Part shown: one piece after another, positions 17,171 through 25,377 of the stretch | Layout of the letters: each line of letters begins with the position of its first letter | How positions within the stretch are numbered: the stretch's first letter is position 1 | NCBI GenBank assembly: GCA_001897755.1 | Contig: MKUJ01000019.1 | Location: 3,437 to 51,293, forward strand | Length of the DNA stretch: 47,857 nt | Direction of reading: 5' to 3' | Source: Afipia sp. 64-13 | Lineage (GTDB): Bacteria; Pseudomonadota; Alphaproteobacteria; Rhizobiales; Xanthobacteraceae | Notes under the pieces: model-generated | The model's database searches: none | What the model was told of the DNA's origin: nothing | What the model saw: the letters and a program-made list of their open reading frames with translations, nothing else | Made by a program: the position numbers and the translations under genes

Positions 17171-17281
17171 ATGCCGAATTCCGTCGTTACCGTCTCCCTC
17201 TTCGCGACCGTTTTTCCTTTCCTCACAGCCTTTATGTCAGCGTCAACCCCCAACCACGCGGAGAACCTTTCGCACCGCTGA
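17171..17281 (+). CDS. possible 36-residue membrane micropeptide
   Basis: Short frame beginning MPNSVVTVSLFATVFPFLTAFM, i.e. one hydrophobic helix, then a polar tail ASTPNHAENLSHR. It is preceded by a near-perfect Shine-Dalgarno GAAGGAG with 7-nt spacing, better than that of many long genes here. It lies in the 331-bp gap between the protease and the next small frame of the operon. No homologue recognised; expression is inferred only from the ribosome-binding site. Confidence 0.4.
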   Translation: MPNSVVTVSLFATVFPFLTAFMSASTPNHAENLSHR

Positions 17282-17353
17282 CACGTGCCAGATCACTGGC
17301 AACGACAAAGCTGCTCAACGCGCTGCCTGCGTTGGGATGAGGAGTCGTGTGCA

Positions 17354-17488
17354 ATGACTACGAAGAACGACAAGAACTTTCCCCCTAGCCGCAACGCCAT
17401 TACGGACGACACCAGTCACGGTGATCGCACTCCCGCGTCCGGCTCTCATTTCCCGAATGATCCCAGGAGCCGCCTCATAACAGGCTGA
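17354..17488 (+). CDS. 44-residue frame, likely displaced N-terminus of TnsA-like protein 2
   Basis: MTTKNDKNFPPSRNAIT... starts 9 nt after GAGGAG, a good ribosome-binding site, and runs to TGA at 17486. The neighbouring reading frame (one base back) is open from 17461, has no usable start codon until ATG 17776, and encodes a low-complexity basic stretch (EVRRRRRTPANPE, RKKSKAKRGRRV) leading straight into TnsA-like protein 2. The simplest reading is that this small frame was the start of that protein and that a 1-nt indel, or less likely a recoding event, separated them. Confidence 0.45.
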   Translation: MTTKNDKNFPPSRNAITDDTSHGDRTPASGSHFPNDPRSRLITG

Positions 17489-17775
17489 CGGTCGATCCGG
17501 CGCAATCCGGAAACGCCGAGGACGCATGTCCGCGTGCCTGCCAGGAGGCAGTCGACAACACCAATCTCCCTAATCAACCGGCCATCGAGGTCAGGCGTCG
17601 ACGTCGCACGCCTGCAAATCCGGAGTCGGTTGCGGGACGAACGTCTTCGCGTCCGGCAAAGGTCGCCGAACCCGAGGTTCGGAAGAAATCGAAGGCGAAG
17701 CGCGGTCGGCGCGTCGGAACTCGGCCCGGTGACATCCGGACCGGGCAAGAGGATCGTTATGTCGGAGAGACACCA

Positions 17776-18366
17776 ATGGTTTGCATTGAACGGAAACTGA
17801 TCGGGGCGCGCTCGATGCTCGCCCTCAACTTCCTGACGGTGACCGACGCGTTCACGCGCGATATCACCCATATCACCGATAAACCTGCTTCGCTTAACGT
17901 ACATGTGCGGGGCAAGGTTGTGAACTGGGAACCGCATTACATGATCGCTCATGACGATGGTCGTCGCGATCTCGTCATGGTTCACACCGTGTCTTGGCTG
18001 ATGGGTAAGACCGAAGAACACGCCGTCTACAAGCGTGACCTTGTCGATGCCATGGCGGTAGCAGCACGCCGCGCAGGGTTCGGCTTTCGCCTCGTTACCG
18101 ACGAGCAGGTCTACGTGCAGCCGCGCCTCGCGAATGCACGAATGCTTCGCCGCCACCTGCCTTCGTTCGGCACGTCGGATGGACACGTCGCCGCGCTCGA
18201 AGCGTTGAGCGGCCTGCCCAAGGAGTCCTGCGTAGCAGACTTGCAGACCTGCCTCGGCAAACCCTTCGATGCCTTTGTCCTCGCAATCCAACTCGATTGG
18301 CTCGGACATCTGCGCCTCGATCGCCGAACGCTTTTCAGCCGCGCGTCCAGCTTTGTGAAAATCTGA
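17776..18366 (+). CDS. TnsA-like protein 2, all three nuclease residues replaced
   Basis: At least 196 residues directly upstream of tnsB (13-bp gap). The pattern fits TnsA: SMLALNFLTVTDAF for the family's ES.LE.dfL.ll.fD, WEPHYMIAHDDGRRDLVMVHT for y.PDf.v...dGr..lveVK, RLVTDEQVYVQPRLANARMLRRH for lvtd..i...pr..Na..L, and a C-terminal segment ending FVKI. Glu, Asp and Lys of the catalytic site read Ala16, His54 and His70, so it should not cut DNA. GGAG lies 8 nt before ATG 17776, yet the frame is open back to 17461 with conserved-looking basic sequence, so the N-terminus may be longer or disrupted. Likely structural: TnsA still bridges TnsB and TnsC. Confidence 0.72.
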   Translation: MVCIERKLIGARSMLALNFLTVTDAFTRDITHITDKPASLNVHVRGKVVNWEPHYMIAHDDGRRDLVMVHTVSWLMGKTEEHAVYKRDLVDAMAVAARRAGFGFRLVTDEQVYVQPRLANARMLRRHLPSFGTSDGHVAALEALSGLPKESCVADLQTCLGKPFDAFVLAIQLDWLGHLRLDRRTLFSRASSFVKI

Positions 18367-18379
18367 AAGGGCGGTCGGC

Positions 18380-20566
18380 ATGAATTTCGCACATATCCCC
18401 GTTCAAATTCGTACAGGCGGCAAGGTCCGCGTGGATGGTCGTCTCCATATTGTCGGAGCGCCGGTCGATCAGATGCGCATCTTCGCCGATGCCGAAACGG
18501 GCACCGAACGATCGCTTCGATACGACGCGATCCTGCACATGATGAGAAGCGGCCGGATCACCACGGACGCCTCGTTCCGCTTACTCCCTCCCAGCACGGT
18601 GGCGAATCTCAGCGTGGACTGGGGCGCTTTCACCGACATTGAGAAGAACTCCGCGCTGGCGATGTATCCGTTCGTCAAAGCCATGGACGACCTTCCGATC
18701 AAGTATCGCGATAAGCGGAAGCACGTTGAACCAATGATTGAAAAGGTCATGGCGGATGAAAAGAACACGATCCGCCCGGAAAACCCTCCCAAGTTTCGCA
18801 AGCTCCGGGATTGGTACAAACGCTGGCTTGCGACAGGTCGGGATATTCGTTCGCTCGTGGTGAACCATCGCAAGAAGGGCAACCGGAAGCCCAGGCGCCA
18901 GGAATGGGAGATTGAGGCGTTCAGAAAAGGAATCAATGAAACCTATCGCAACGATCTGAAGGGGAGCAAGGGTGACGCCTGGTGGGCGGTTCATGATGCC
19001 ATTTTGCTTCATGCGAAAGAACACAGTCTCAAGCGCTCCGATCTTGGCGCAGAAAGGGTCATCGGCAAGCATGCCGTCACCAAGATCATCAACAAAATGG
19101 AGTTGTACGACCTCACTTACGTGAGGCACGGCAAGCGCGAAGCAGACATGTTGATGAGGGCGATCCGAAAAGGCCCGCCTTGCAGCATGCCTTTGGAAGA
19201 GATCGAAGCCGATCACACGCCCCTCGATATCATGGTCGTCGATGATCAGGGCCGCCTGCTCGGACGGCCGTACTTAACGGCCATCATCGACCGCTATTCG
19301 CGCATGATTCTTGGCTTCGCCCTGCATTTCACGCCTCCATCGTGGGTAAGCGTCATGGAAGCGTTGCGGATGGCCGTTCAACCGAAGGATCGTTTCCTGG
19401 ACGAGGTCTGCAGGGCGGCGGGGCGGCCAAATGACTTCGTGAACCCCTATCCTTGCTTTGGCGCGGGTTTGCGCCTGTTCGTTGATAACGGATCCGAGTT
19501 CCGTTCGAATTCCATGAAGGAAACCGAAAGTGCGCTCGACATGCAGATCGTCGATCTCCCTCGCGCCAGGGGAGACCTGAAAGGCCGCGTGGAGCGTTGG
19601 CTCGGCACTCTTAACCGCAAGGTCGTTCACAGGGCGCCCGGGACGACGAAAGGCAGCATCAAAGACCGTGGGAACTACAAATCCGCCAAGGAGGCCTGCC
19701 TCACACTTCCCGACATGAAGTGGGCGGTCACCAAGTATGTCGTCGATTACTACAACGTGGATAAACACTCCGAGACCGATGAGACTCCGCTTGCAAGGTG
19801 GCAGCGCGGCATCGCCGAGGTTGGTGAACGCCCTGCCCCGCCAGACGACATCATCGTTCCCCTTACTGGTCTCGTTGTCCCTCGCAAACTTGGGCCTTCC
19901 GGAATTGAGTTCGAGACGCTTCGCTGGAACTCGAATGCATTCTCCGCGCTCCGTAACAGGATCGGTGCCAACGCCATTGTTCAGATCAGGATCGATCCTT
20001 TCGACCTCAGTACGGCATACGTCCTCGATCCCACGCGCGCCGAAGACAAGAATGCGTGGGTGAAGGGTCTTCTCCAGAACGATCCGGACGTCGCCAAAAT
20101 GACCCTCTACCAGTTCAGGCAGATCAAGAAAGTCATCGCATCGGGCAAGGCGGGTACCTACGACATCGAGGCTGCGACGCAAAGGGCCGAGGCCATGAGG
20201 CAAATTCTCGACCTTTATCAGTCGAAGTCGAAATCGAAGGCACCTCCCCGCGAAATCGTCCGGTTCAAGCATGACGGTCGCAATCCGGGTGAGCATATTC
20301 GCGGGGAGCGCTTCGCGCCCGACGAGAGCGAGGCGCCGATCGGAGCGCACGATCATCACGATCAAAACCTGAAGTCGCCGTCCCCTGACGAACGCGGACC
20401 TTGGCGTGACCGCGTTCCTGCCCTCGAGCCTCCGCCGCCGAACGTCGAGGTTCTCGATCCGTCGGAAGAAACCGCCGACCCGATCCCCGACGGGAACGGC
20501 ACGCCGACGTCGCCCAAGCCGGAGCCGACCGTCAAGATCGAGGTCCGGCGTCGTCGATATCAGTAA
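18380..20566 (+). CDS. tnsB: TnsB-like DDE transposase
   Basis: 728-residue integrase of the TnsB/TniA/MuA class. Residues 1-260 hold the site-specific DNA-binding helices. The rve-type core has Asp278 (EADHTPLD), Asp369 (LFVDNGSEF) and Glu405 (GRVERWLGTL), with 35 residues between the last two as in DD(35)E enzymes. A C-terminal beta-barrel follows, then a proline- and acid-rich linker ending in a basic VKIEVRRRRYQ hook, the part that in TnsB contacts TnsC. It should bind the repeats at the element end and join 3' ends to target DNA. tnsC follows after 12 bp. The large antisense frame over this gene is a codon-bias shadow. Confidence 0.9.
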   Translation: MNFAHIPVQIRTGGKVRVDGRLHIVGAPVDQMRIFADAETGTERSLRYDAILHMMRSGRITTDASFRLLPPSTVANLSVDWGAFTDIEKNSALAMYPFVKAMDDLPIKYRDKRKHVEPMIEKVMADEKNTIRPENPPKFRKLRDWYKRWLATGRDIRSLVVNHRKKGNRKPRRQEWEIEAFRKGINETYRNDLKGSKGDAWWAVHDAILLHAKEHSLKRSDLGAERVIGKHAVTKIINKMELYDLTYVRHGKREADMLMRAIRKGPPCSMPLEEIEADHTPLDIMVVDDQGRLLGRPYLTAIIDRYSRMILGFALHFTPPSWVSVMEALRMAVQPKDRFLDEVCRAAGRPNDFVNPYPCFGAGLRLFVDNGSEFRSNSMKETESALDMQIVDLPRARGDLKGRVERWLGTLNRKVVHRAPGTTKGSIKDRGNYKSAKEACLTLPDMKWAVTKYVVDYYNVDKHSETDETPLARWQRGIAEVGERPAPPDDIIVPLTGLVVPRKLGPSGIEFETLRWNSNAFSALRNRIGANAIVQIRIDPFDLSTAYVLDPTRAEDKNAWVKGLLQNDPDVAKMTLYQFRQIKKVIASGKAGTYDIEAATQRAEAMRQILDLYQSKSKSKAPPREIVRFKHDGRNPGEHIRGERFAPDESEAPIGAHDHHDQNLKSPSPDERGPWRDRVPALEPPPPNVEVLDPSEETADPIPDGNGTPTSPKPEPTVKIEVRRRRYQ

Positions 20567-20578
20567 GGAGTACATGGA

Positions 20579-21670
20579 ATGAAATGGAAGAATCGCACTG
20601 CTGACGAGCGCAAAAATCACATCGATGGTTTCGTTGCAGTCACACCAACGATGACGCGCGCACTGGATGTTCTGAAGCGCTGTTATCGCTCCCATGGGGG
20701 TGGCCACCAGGCAAGTTGCTCCTTCCTCCTCGGGGAAACCGGCGTCGGAAAGACGACCGTCGCCAACGAATTCCTCGAAGAGGTTCGCGCTGAGCACATG
20801 GGCGTTCTGATGGACGGTAAAAATTTGCAGGTGCAAGACCAAGAGGCTTACCCGCATGATATGAGCGTTACGCTTGAAAGGCCCAACCACGGTCTCATCC
20901 GGCCCGTTCTCAAGATCGGCGTCGCCAAGAAAATCACTTACAAGCAGTTGTTCGCTCAGACCTTGATGGCGATCGGCGTGAATGTTGCCAAGGCAACCCG
21001 CTTCACCGAGATGATGTCGATCATGCGCCAACAAGTTAAGGAGCAGCAAATTCGCATGATCATCTTCGATGAATGTCAACACATTGCGGACAGCAGCATG
21101 ACGCGAGATCCGTATGAAGCGGCGGATGTCTTCAAGGTGCTCATGAAGGAGGTGCGAGTACAGATCGCTTGTGTCGGCCTTCCGTACGCAACGGACCTTC
21201 TGCTTGGAAACCGGCAGCTCGAAACGCTCAAAAAAGAGCAAATGACGATGAGGCCGTTTCAACCCGACTTCAGCGATGAGAGCGAACTCATGACGTTTCT
21301 CAAGGTGTTGTCGTCTGACCTCCCATTTGACCGTGCGCAATCCATCCATACCGCCTCTGTTGCCGTTCGCCTTCACCTTGCTTCTGATGGATACGTTTCC
21401 GGTATCGTGATGATGGTCGCTGAAGCCGCTAGGATTGCCATCGAAGAGGACATCGCGATTATCGACCTGAATTTGCTCGGTGAGGCTTATCGGCGCAAGC
21501 ATGATGTCCCGGACCACGAAAACCCGTTTCTGGTACCGAAGATTGATCCTGAGGGGTTCAAGGCCCTGAAGGCAGAGAGGCGGGAAGAACAAGTTCAGGA
21601 AGCACGGCGAAATCGCGCGACACGTCGGCGAAAGGTGCTCGTTCTCAAGCGGAAGGGCGGCAGCAAATGA
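20579..21670 (+). CDS. tnsC: TnsC/TniB-like AAA+ transposition regulator
   Basis: 363-residue AAA+ ATPase with Walker A LGETGVGKTT (residues 51-60) and Walker B MIIFDECQH (Asp164, Glu165), plus sensor-type LASDGY and GIVMMVAEAARIA segments. In Tn7-like systems this protein polymerises on target DNA, is recruited by TniQ, and activates TnsB. AAGGAG 8 nt before ATG 20579 sets the start. The stop overlaps the start of tniQ by 4 bp (ATGA), implying translational coupling. C-terminal tail is basic (RRNRATRRRKVLVLKRKGGSK). Confidence 0.9.
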   Translation: MKWKNRTADERKNHIDGFVAVTPTMTRALDVLKRCYRSHGGGHQASCSFLLGETGVGKTTVANEFLEEVRAEHMGVLMDGKNLQVQDQEAYPHDMSVTLERPNHGLIRPVLKIGVAKKITYKQLFAQTLMAIGVNVAKATRFTEMMSIMRQQVKEQQIRMIIFDECQHIADSSMTRDPYEAADVFKVLMKEVRVQIACVGLPYATDLLLGNRQLETLKKEQMTMRPFQPDFSDESELMTFLKVLSSDLPFDRAQSIHTASVAVRLHLASDGYVSGIVMMVAEAARIAIEEDIAIIDLNLLGEAYRRKHDVPDHENPFLVPKIDPEGFKALKAERREEQVQEARRNRATRRRKVLVLKRKGGSK

Positions 21671-23250
21671 CAAAAACCCCCCTTCCCCTCTGGTTTCCCC
21701 CGGCGAAGGACGAGCCTGCACATGGCATTCTCTTCCGACTGGCCGAACGCAACGGCATCGAAAAATTTGCGCGAGTCCCCGCTCTCACCGGTCTGAAGGT
21801 AGCTCAACTACGCGTCGGGAACGGTGCCGATCGCCTTGCGTCCATCATTCGTTGCGATCCCGCGGCTTTCATGAACTCCACGTTGATCGCCGAGAGCCGC
21901 GGTAAGGTTCTCATTCGCGGCGAGCGTCTAGACACCATCTATGATCTCACCCGCATTTCGAGACGACTTTGTCCTGGCTGCGTGGCCGATTCTGCTCATC
22001 ATCGTTTTTGGTGGGATCTGAAATTCGTGACGACGTGCCCAGAACATTACATGAAATTGGTTGATGTCTGTTCCTGCGGGGAAAAACTTTCGTGGAAGGA
22101 CGTCCGGATCGCCAAGTGCCGCCATTGCGAGAATGGAAACGTTGCGTCATTACCGAAAACACGCGCGAACCATGACGTCCAAACAATGGATAAGTGGGTC
22201 CTTGCCAGGCTCGGTATCGGTCAATCCGGGCCAGTGCCCATTCTGGATAAGATGAGCCTCACGCATGCTCTCGATACCATGGGGCGTATCGGCGCGCTGG
22301 ATTTCGGAGGCTATCGGAAGAACTGGGTCCAGCCCCGCGACTTCGAAATCCCTGAGGCTGAGGTTCGGGCTCGAGGATTTCGCATCCTTCACGAAAGTCG
22401 CTTGGATGCAGTCTTAGACAAAGTCTATGAGGAATTCATGCGATCCAAGCCATCGGCGACGGCGTCAGTCCACTCGGCATACGGATGGTTTGGCCGCTGG
22501 TTCACATCCAGAAAGTCCGAGAACTTTTCGAAGGGCATCGCTGAAATTATCATCGCCAATGCTTCCCGAAAGTTCCAAGTTCAACGAGGCACCTTCCCCA
22601 CGCTAGTTAGGCAGGCTCCGACGTCACTCACCTTAACCGAAGCGTCGAGAAACATCGGCGTTCGCCGAGAAACTTTGCGTGATCTTCTCGAAATTGATGG
22701 CAAGGTTAGGAAGGAGAAACGCAGGGGTTCTCCCGTTGCGATCGCCAACGATGATGTCGCCCGAATCGCCAGAGACTATGTGAGCGCAGTCTCGCTCAGA
22801 CAACTTGCGCCGCTTTTAGGAGTTGGAACGTGTAGCACAAGGATGCTTCACAACGCCAAGGAGGTACCTGAATGGATCCTCGGAGGTAAGTTTGGCGAAA
22901 AGCGGCGCTACCGTTTTCGCCAAGCTGACATCGCGAAGTGGGTAGATGACCTCATCGGTGAGGTGCCGATGATCGAGTCAGCACCCAACGACGGCATCTT
23001 GCTCGCGGAAACGCCATTTAGAAAGATCTTTCCCATCGTAGCTCTCGTCCAGGCCATCCGTGATCGGCGGATCACCGTTATCGGACGGCTCAACGGGAAG
23101 CCGAAGTTCGGCGGAGCCATTCTCAGAACGGCCGATGTGGAAGCATCCGTGCCGGCGGAAATTAAAAAGAAGCTCGGATCACAGCGGCGCGGACTAAGAG
23201 GCCCCTACGGCCCTCAGAAGAAAAACCCGCGGCGACGGGCTGTCGTATAG
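21667..23250 (+). CDS. tniQ: TniQ/TnsD-like target selector
   Basis: 527 residues beginning with the TniQ signature LPLWFPPAKDEPAHGILFRLAERNG. A zinc-ribbon pair is formed by CPGC, TCPEH, CSCGEKL and CRHC (residues about 98-158). The C-terminal two-thirds has repeated helix-turn-helix-like segments (LTLTEASRNIGVRRETLRDLL, SLRQLAPLLGVGTCSTRML, RYRFRQADIAKWVDDL), as expected for a TnsD-type site-specific DNA reader and not the short CRISPR-coupled TniQ. It picks the insertion site and recruits TnsC. No CRISPR-Cas genes are nearby. Confidence 0.87.
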   Translation: MTKTPLPLWFPPAKDEPAHGILFRLAERNGIEKFARVPALTGLKVAQLRVGNGADRLASIIRCDPAAFMNSTLIAESRGKVLIRGERLDTIYDLTRISRRLCPGCVADSAHHRFWWDLKFVTTCPEHYMKLVDVCSCGEKLSWKDVRIAKCRHCENGNVASLPKTRANHDVQTMDKWVLARLGIGQSGPVPILDKMSLTHALDTMGRIGALDFGGYRKNWVQPRDFEIPEAEVRARGFRILHESRLDAVLDKVYEEFMRSKPSATASVHSAYGWFGRWFTSRKSENFSKGIAEIIIANASRKFQVQRGTFPTLVRQAPTSLTLTEASRNIGVRRETLRDLLEIDGKVRKEKRRGSPVAIANDDVARIARDYVSAVSLRQLAPLLGVGTCSTRMLHNAKEVPEWILGGKFGEKRRYRFRQADIAKWVDDLIGEVPMIESAPNDGILLAETPFRKIFPIVALVQAIRDRRITVIGRLNGKPKFGGAILRTADVEASVPAEIKKKLGSQRRGLRGPYGPQKKNPRRRAVV

Positions 23251-23318
23251 CAGGAGCTTGAGCGACACCCTCCTGCATCTCGCAAAGTTATTTCCGCGCA
23301 AACTTTGACGATCTGGCA

Positions 23319-23356
23319 CGAAAAGGGCCCGCCAAATATCCGGCGGGCCCTTTTCG
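23319..23356 (+). terminator. strong intrinsic terminator after tniQ
   Basis: 15-bp perfect stem (CGAAAAGGGCCCGCC with its complement) around an 8-nt loop, ending in TTTTCGTTT. The A and T runs on both sides make it potentially bidirectional, insulating the transposon operon from what lies outside. Confidence 0.85.
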
Positions 23357-23411
23357 TTTACACTAACCGATGCCAACATCAATTTGATAGACGGGCGAAA
23401 AACGCTACCTG

Positions 23412-23540
23412 CTTATGGGGTATCGCAGCCTTGGTACGACGTGATTATGAGATAAGTCATGCGCGCTTATGAGGTAAAATCACGGCGTGATCGTTGAGGA
23501 ATTTTCGCGTTCGCGTCGCGGTTATGGGGTAAATGACACA
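23412..23540 (-). repeat. element-1 transposon end with four TnsB-type sites
   Basis: Four direct copies of a motif close to (C/A/G)TTATG(A/G)G(A/G)TA start at 23412, 23444, 23466 and 23521. Read from outside inward on the minus strand the last copy forms TGTCATTTACCCCATAA, with the TGT at 23538-23536; a two-base-longer reading ends at 23540. TGT/ACA termini, spaced repeats and a position just after the tniQ terminator are all typical of Tn7/Tn5053-like ends. The base right of the end belongs to flanking DNA; a 5-bp target duplication cannot be checked because the other end was not found. Confidence 0.75.
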
Positions 23541-23640
23541 CGATAAAAACGAAATGTGAATGCTCGCATAGGATGGCCGGATTCGGCGAAAGTGCGCCGC
23601 AAATCACCCCAAAGATTAGCCGCACCCCGATGCAGTGACG

Positions 23641-23666
23641 AAAACCCGCCGAAAACGGCGGGTTTT
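23641..23666. terminator. intrinsic terminator in the flank
   Basis: AAAACCCGCCG, AAAA loop, CGGCGGGTTTT, followed by CTATT: an 11-bp perfect stem about 100 bp outside the element-1 end. Symmetric enough to act in both directions. Probably belongs to the pre-insertion chromosome. Confidence 0.75.
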
Positions 23667-23668
23667 CT

Positions 23669-23791
23669 ATTGCTAAGACTGCTCTTTCGACCTGCCCCGT
23701 ATGCGCGGACTCGATGATTGTTGCCGAGACATCGGCGTCCCTTACCTACGACGTGGTCAGCTATCTCTGGGCCTGCGACATCTGCGGTTAA
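23669..23791 (+). pseudogene. small zinc-ribbon protein remnant lacking a start codon
   Basis: The frame KTALSTCPVCADSMIVAE ... YLWACDICG ends in TAA and carries two CxxC knuckles, resembling short rhizobial zinc-ribbon proteins (CPxC...WxCDxCG). No ATG, GTG or TTG precedes the first CxxC; ATT at 23669 is the only candidate just after the terminator, and the usual tail after CDxCG is missing. Likely a broken or decayed small gene in the flank between the two mobile segments. Confidence 0.45.
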
Positions 23792-23972
23792 GCGCCTGAG
23801 CGATCCACCTCGAAATTGTGGAAACTGCGCGCTAAAATCGTGCAACATTTGGGACAATTGTTCTCGTTCCGTGTGACGATCCGTTTGTCATGACGTCGCG
23901 TAGGTGGAACGAGGCGGCGGTTCGGAGCGGCGCCCGGACGAGGCCTCCACGAGGACGGGATTTGAGGCTTGG

Positions 23973-25184
23973 ATGGGGACCCTCGATTTCAGCGAACTGA
24001 GCAGCAAACCCGCGGGAGAGAACCTTGAGGGGCTGGTCCGTCTGATAGGAGAGCGGTTGGGGCTGACCGTGTCGTGGACAGGTCGCGGCGCGGATCAAGG
24101 GCGGGACCTCATTTTCACTGAGACCCAGTCCGGACGGATCGGATCGACACCGGTCCGGTGGCTCGTGAACTGCAAGGACAATTCAAAGACCAATCAATCA
24201 GTCAGCGAACAAGACGTCGGCAGTGTCGTGGATAAGGTGCGCCAGCACGATTGCGCAGGCTTTCTGCTCGCAACCACGACGACGGTCGGCGCGGCACTGA
24301 AGGCGAAGCTGGACGCATTACAGGGTAATCCTCCCGACCGCATCCAAACGAGAGTTTGGGATCGCTTTGAACTGACCGCGATGCTGTTGTCGGACCCGTT
24401 CGCCGATCTGCTGCGCCAATTCTTTCCCAAGGAGCGGGCTAAGAACGCTGCCATCGAGATCGATGCTGCTCGCAAACGGATCGAGACCTCGGTCCCCCGG
24501 GTTGTCGTAGGTGCGCTCCGAGGCCATCTGGTACCCTACTTTGAACGGGTCAAGTCGTTGAGCGGCGCCGACGTCTGGCCGCACGATGCCGACCAGCAGA
24601 AGATCATCGATCAGGTTGTGCCCTGGATCATCGGGCGAGCGCCCAAGGATTCCGCGATCGCGAAGTTCCGGGAGCTTCACTTCGATGCGTTTCTCGCGCT
24701 CATTGATCGCCTGATCCGTGCGTTTCCGCACGACGCCTATACTCACCTGCTCAGGTTTGCGCAGACTGACGATGACAGCAGCCGCATCTACAATCTCATC
24801 GAGATCCTACGCGAATTCGATCAATTCACCGATGAGATCGAGTTATCAGTAGCGGGGCGATGCGACGGGGAGACGCTGTGGGAGTTGTACGACGACTTCG
24901 TGGTCGAGAGCCTTCGCGAGGAGCGCTATTGGGACCACCACACTCTTTGGGAGATCGAGCGTTTTCACGAGTACACCGAGATCAACGATATCGATGTTGA
25001 TGAGGTCGAATTCACGGGCGGCGACGGGGTGTCGTTTACGGCGTTGGTGCATTTCGACGTCAGCGGCTCGACGGATGATGGTGACGACGGATATTCCGGC
25101 CGGAACACGTTCACCTATCTAGCCTCGGGTTACCTAGACTTCCCGCGGCGCGCCGTCGTGGAAGATCTCAAATTCCGGCCGTAG
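23973..25184 (+). CDS. Mrr-like restriction endonuclease-domain protein
   Basis: 403 residues from ATG 23973 (GAGG 6 nt upstream); an upstream in-frame start adds only low-complexity sequence. Residues 15-110 fit a PD-(D/E)XK fold of the Mrr_cat kind: ENLEGLVRLIGERLGL, GRGADQGRDLIF with the key Asp45, then WLVNCKDN with Lys68, and SEQDVGSVVDKVRQHDCAGFLLATTT. The usual Glu or Gln two residues before the Lys is Asn66. The rest is helical with an acidic end (HFDVSGSTDDGDDGYSG) that I do not recognise. Probably a nucleic-acid-targeting defence protein acting alone; no methylase is nearby. Its 3' end abuts the truncated zeta toxin. Confidence 0.7.
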   Translation: MGTLDFSELSSKPAGENLEGLVRLIGERLGLTVSWTGRGADQGRDLIFTETQSGRIGSTPVRWLVNCKDNSKTNQSVSEQDVGSVVDKVRQHDCAGFLLATTTTVGAALKAKLDALQGNPPDRIQTRVWDRFELTAMLLSDPFADLLRQFFPKERAKNAAIEIDAARKRIETSVPRVVVGALRGHLVPYFERVKSLSGADVWPHDADQQKIIDQVVPWIIGRAPKDSAIAKFRELHFDAFLALIDRLIRAFPHDAYTHLLRFAQTDDDSSRIYNLIEILREFDQFTDEIELSVAGRCDGETLWELYDDFVVESLREERYWDHHTLWEIERFHEYTEINDIDVDEVEFTGGDGVSFTALVHFDVSGSTDDGDDGYSGRNTFTYLASGYLDFPRRAVVEDLKFRP

Positions 25185-25377
25185 TGCTGCCCCGGCGCGA
25201 GGAGGCGATGTTGGCTGCTTCGTAAGACGCAGCCGGTGACGGATTGCGCAATTCGTCGCGCTGGATGATGTCGGCGTTGATGAAGAGGCCCGCGAAACTC
25301 GGCGCGATGCGGGTTTCGTAGAGTGTGGACTTGCCGGCACCGTTCGGCCCGGCAAGCACGATCATCGTCGGCTTCAT
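25168..25377 (-). pseudogene. zeta-type toxin, truncated after about 60 residues
   Basis: Begins like an intact zeta/UDP-N-acetylglucosamine kinase toxin: MIVLAGPNGAGKSTLYETRI (P-loop), INADIIQRDELRNP and ASYEAANIASSRR, then breaks off into GSTTAGI and a stop. Full zeta proteins are about three times longer, so the catalytic C-terminal part is absent. The break lies at about 25195, next to the 3' end of the Mrr-like gene, suggesting that DNA carrying that gene joined here. The start overlaps the antitoxin stop by 4 bp, the normal layout of such a pair. Confidence 0.8.

Larger units (their letters stand above)
13948..23540 (+). mobile_element. Tn7-like element 1 core (tnsA-like x2, protease, tnsB, tnsC, tniQ, end)
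   Basis: All genes run in one direction with short gaps and end in a terminator plus terminal repeats. Only the tniQ-proximal end is visible; it opens leftward. No matching CTTATGRGG sites were found just upstream of the first gene, so the element probably continues left through the ATPase and the metal-resistance block as cargo. The left limit given here is only the first core gene, not the true boundary. Confidence 0.75.

Noticed and set aside
17038-17340. 100-codon frame after the protease gene
   Set aside because: Low-complexity Thr/Arg-rich translation with no ribosome-binding site; the small frame at 17171 in another phase is better supported.
19274-21721. 815-codon antisense open frame across tnsB and tnsC
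   Set aside because: It mirrors the codon pattern of two clearly identified genes and has no domain or ribosome-binding site of its own.
23359-23370. 12-mer TACACTAACCGA repeated at 34021 before SPARTA
   Set aside because: Many shared 12-mers are expected by chance in 48 kb, and nothing around the two copies is similar.
23251-23540. CRISPR array or guide RNA in the gap after tniQ
   Set aside because: The repeats are short, irregularly spaced TnsB-type sites with a transposon terminus; no Cas gene is present and TniQ is of the long TnsD-like type.
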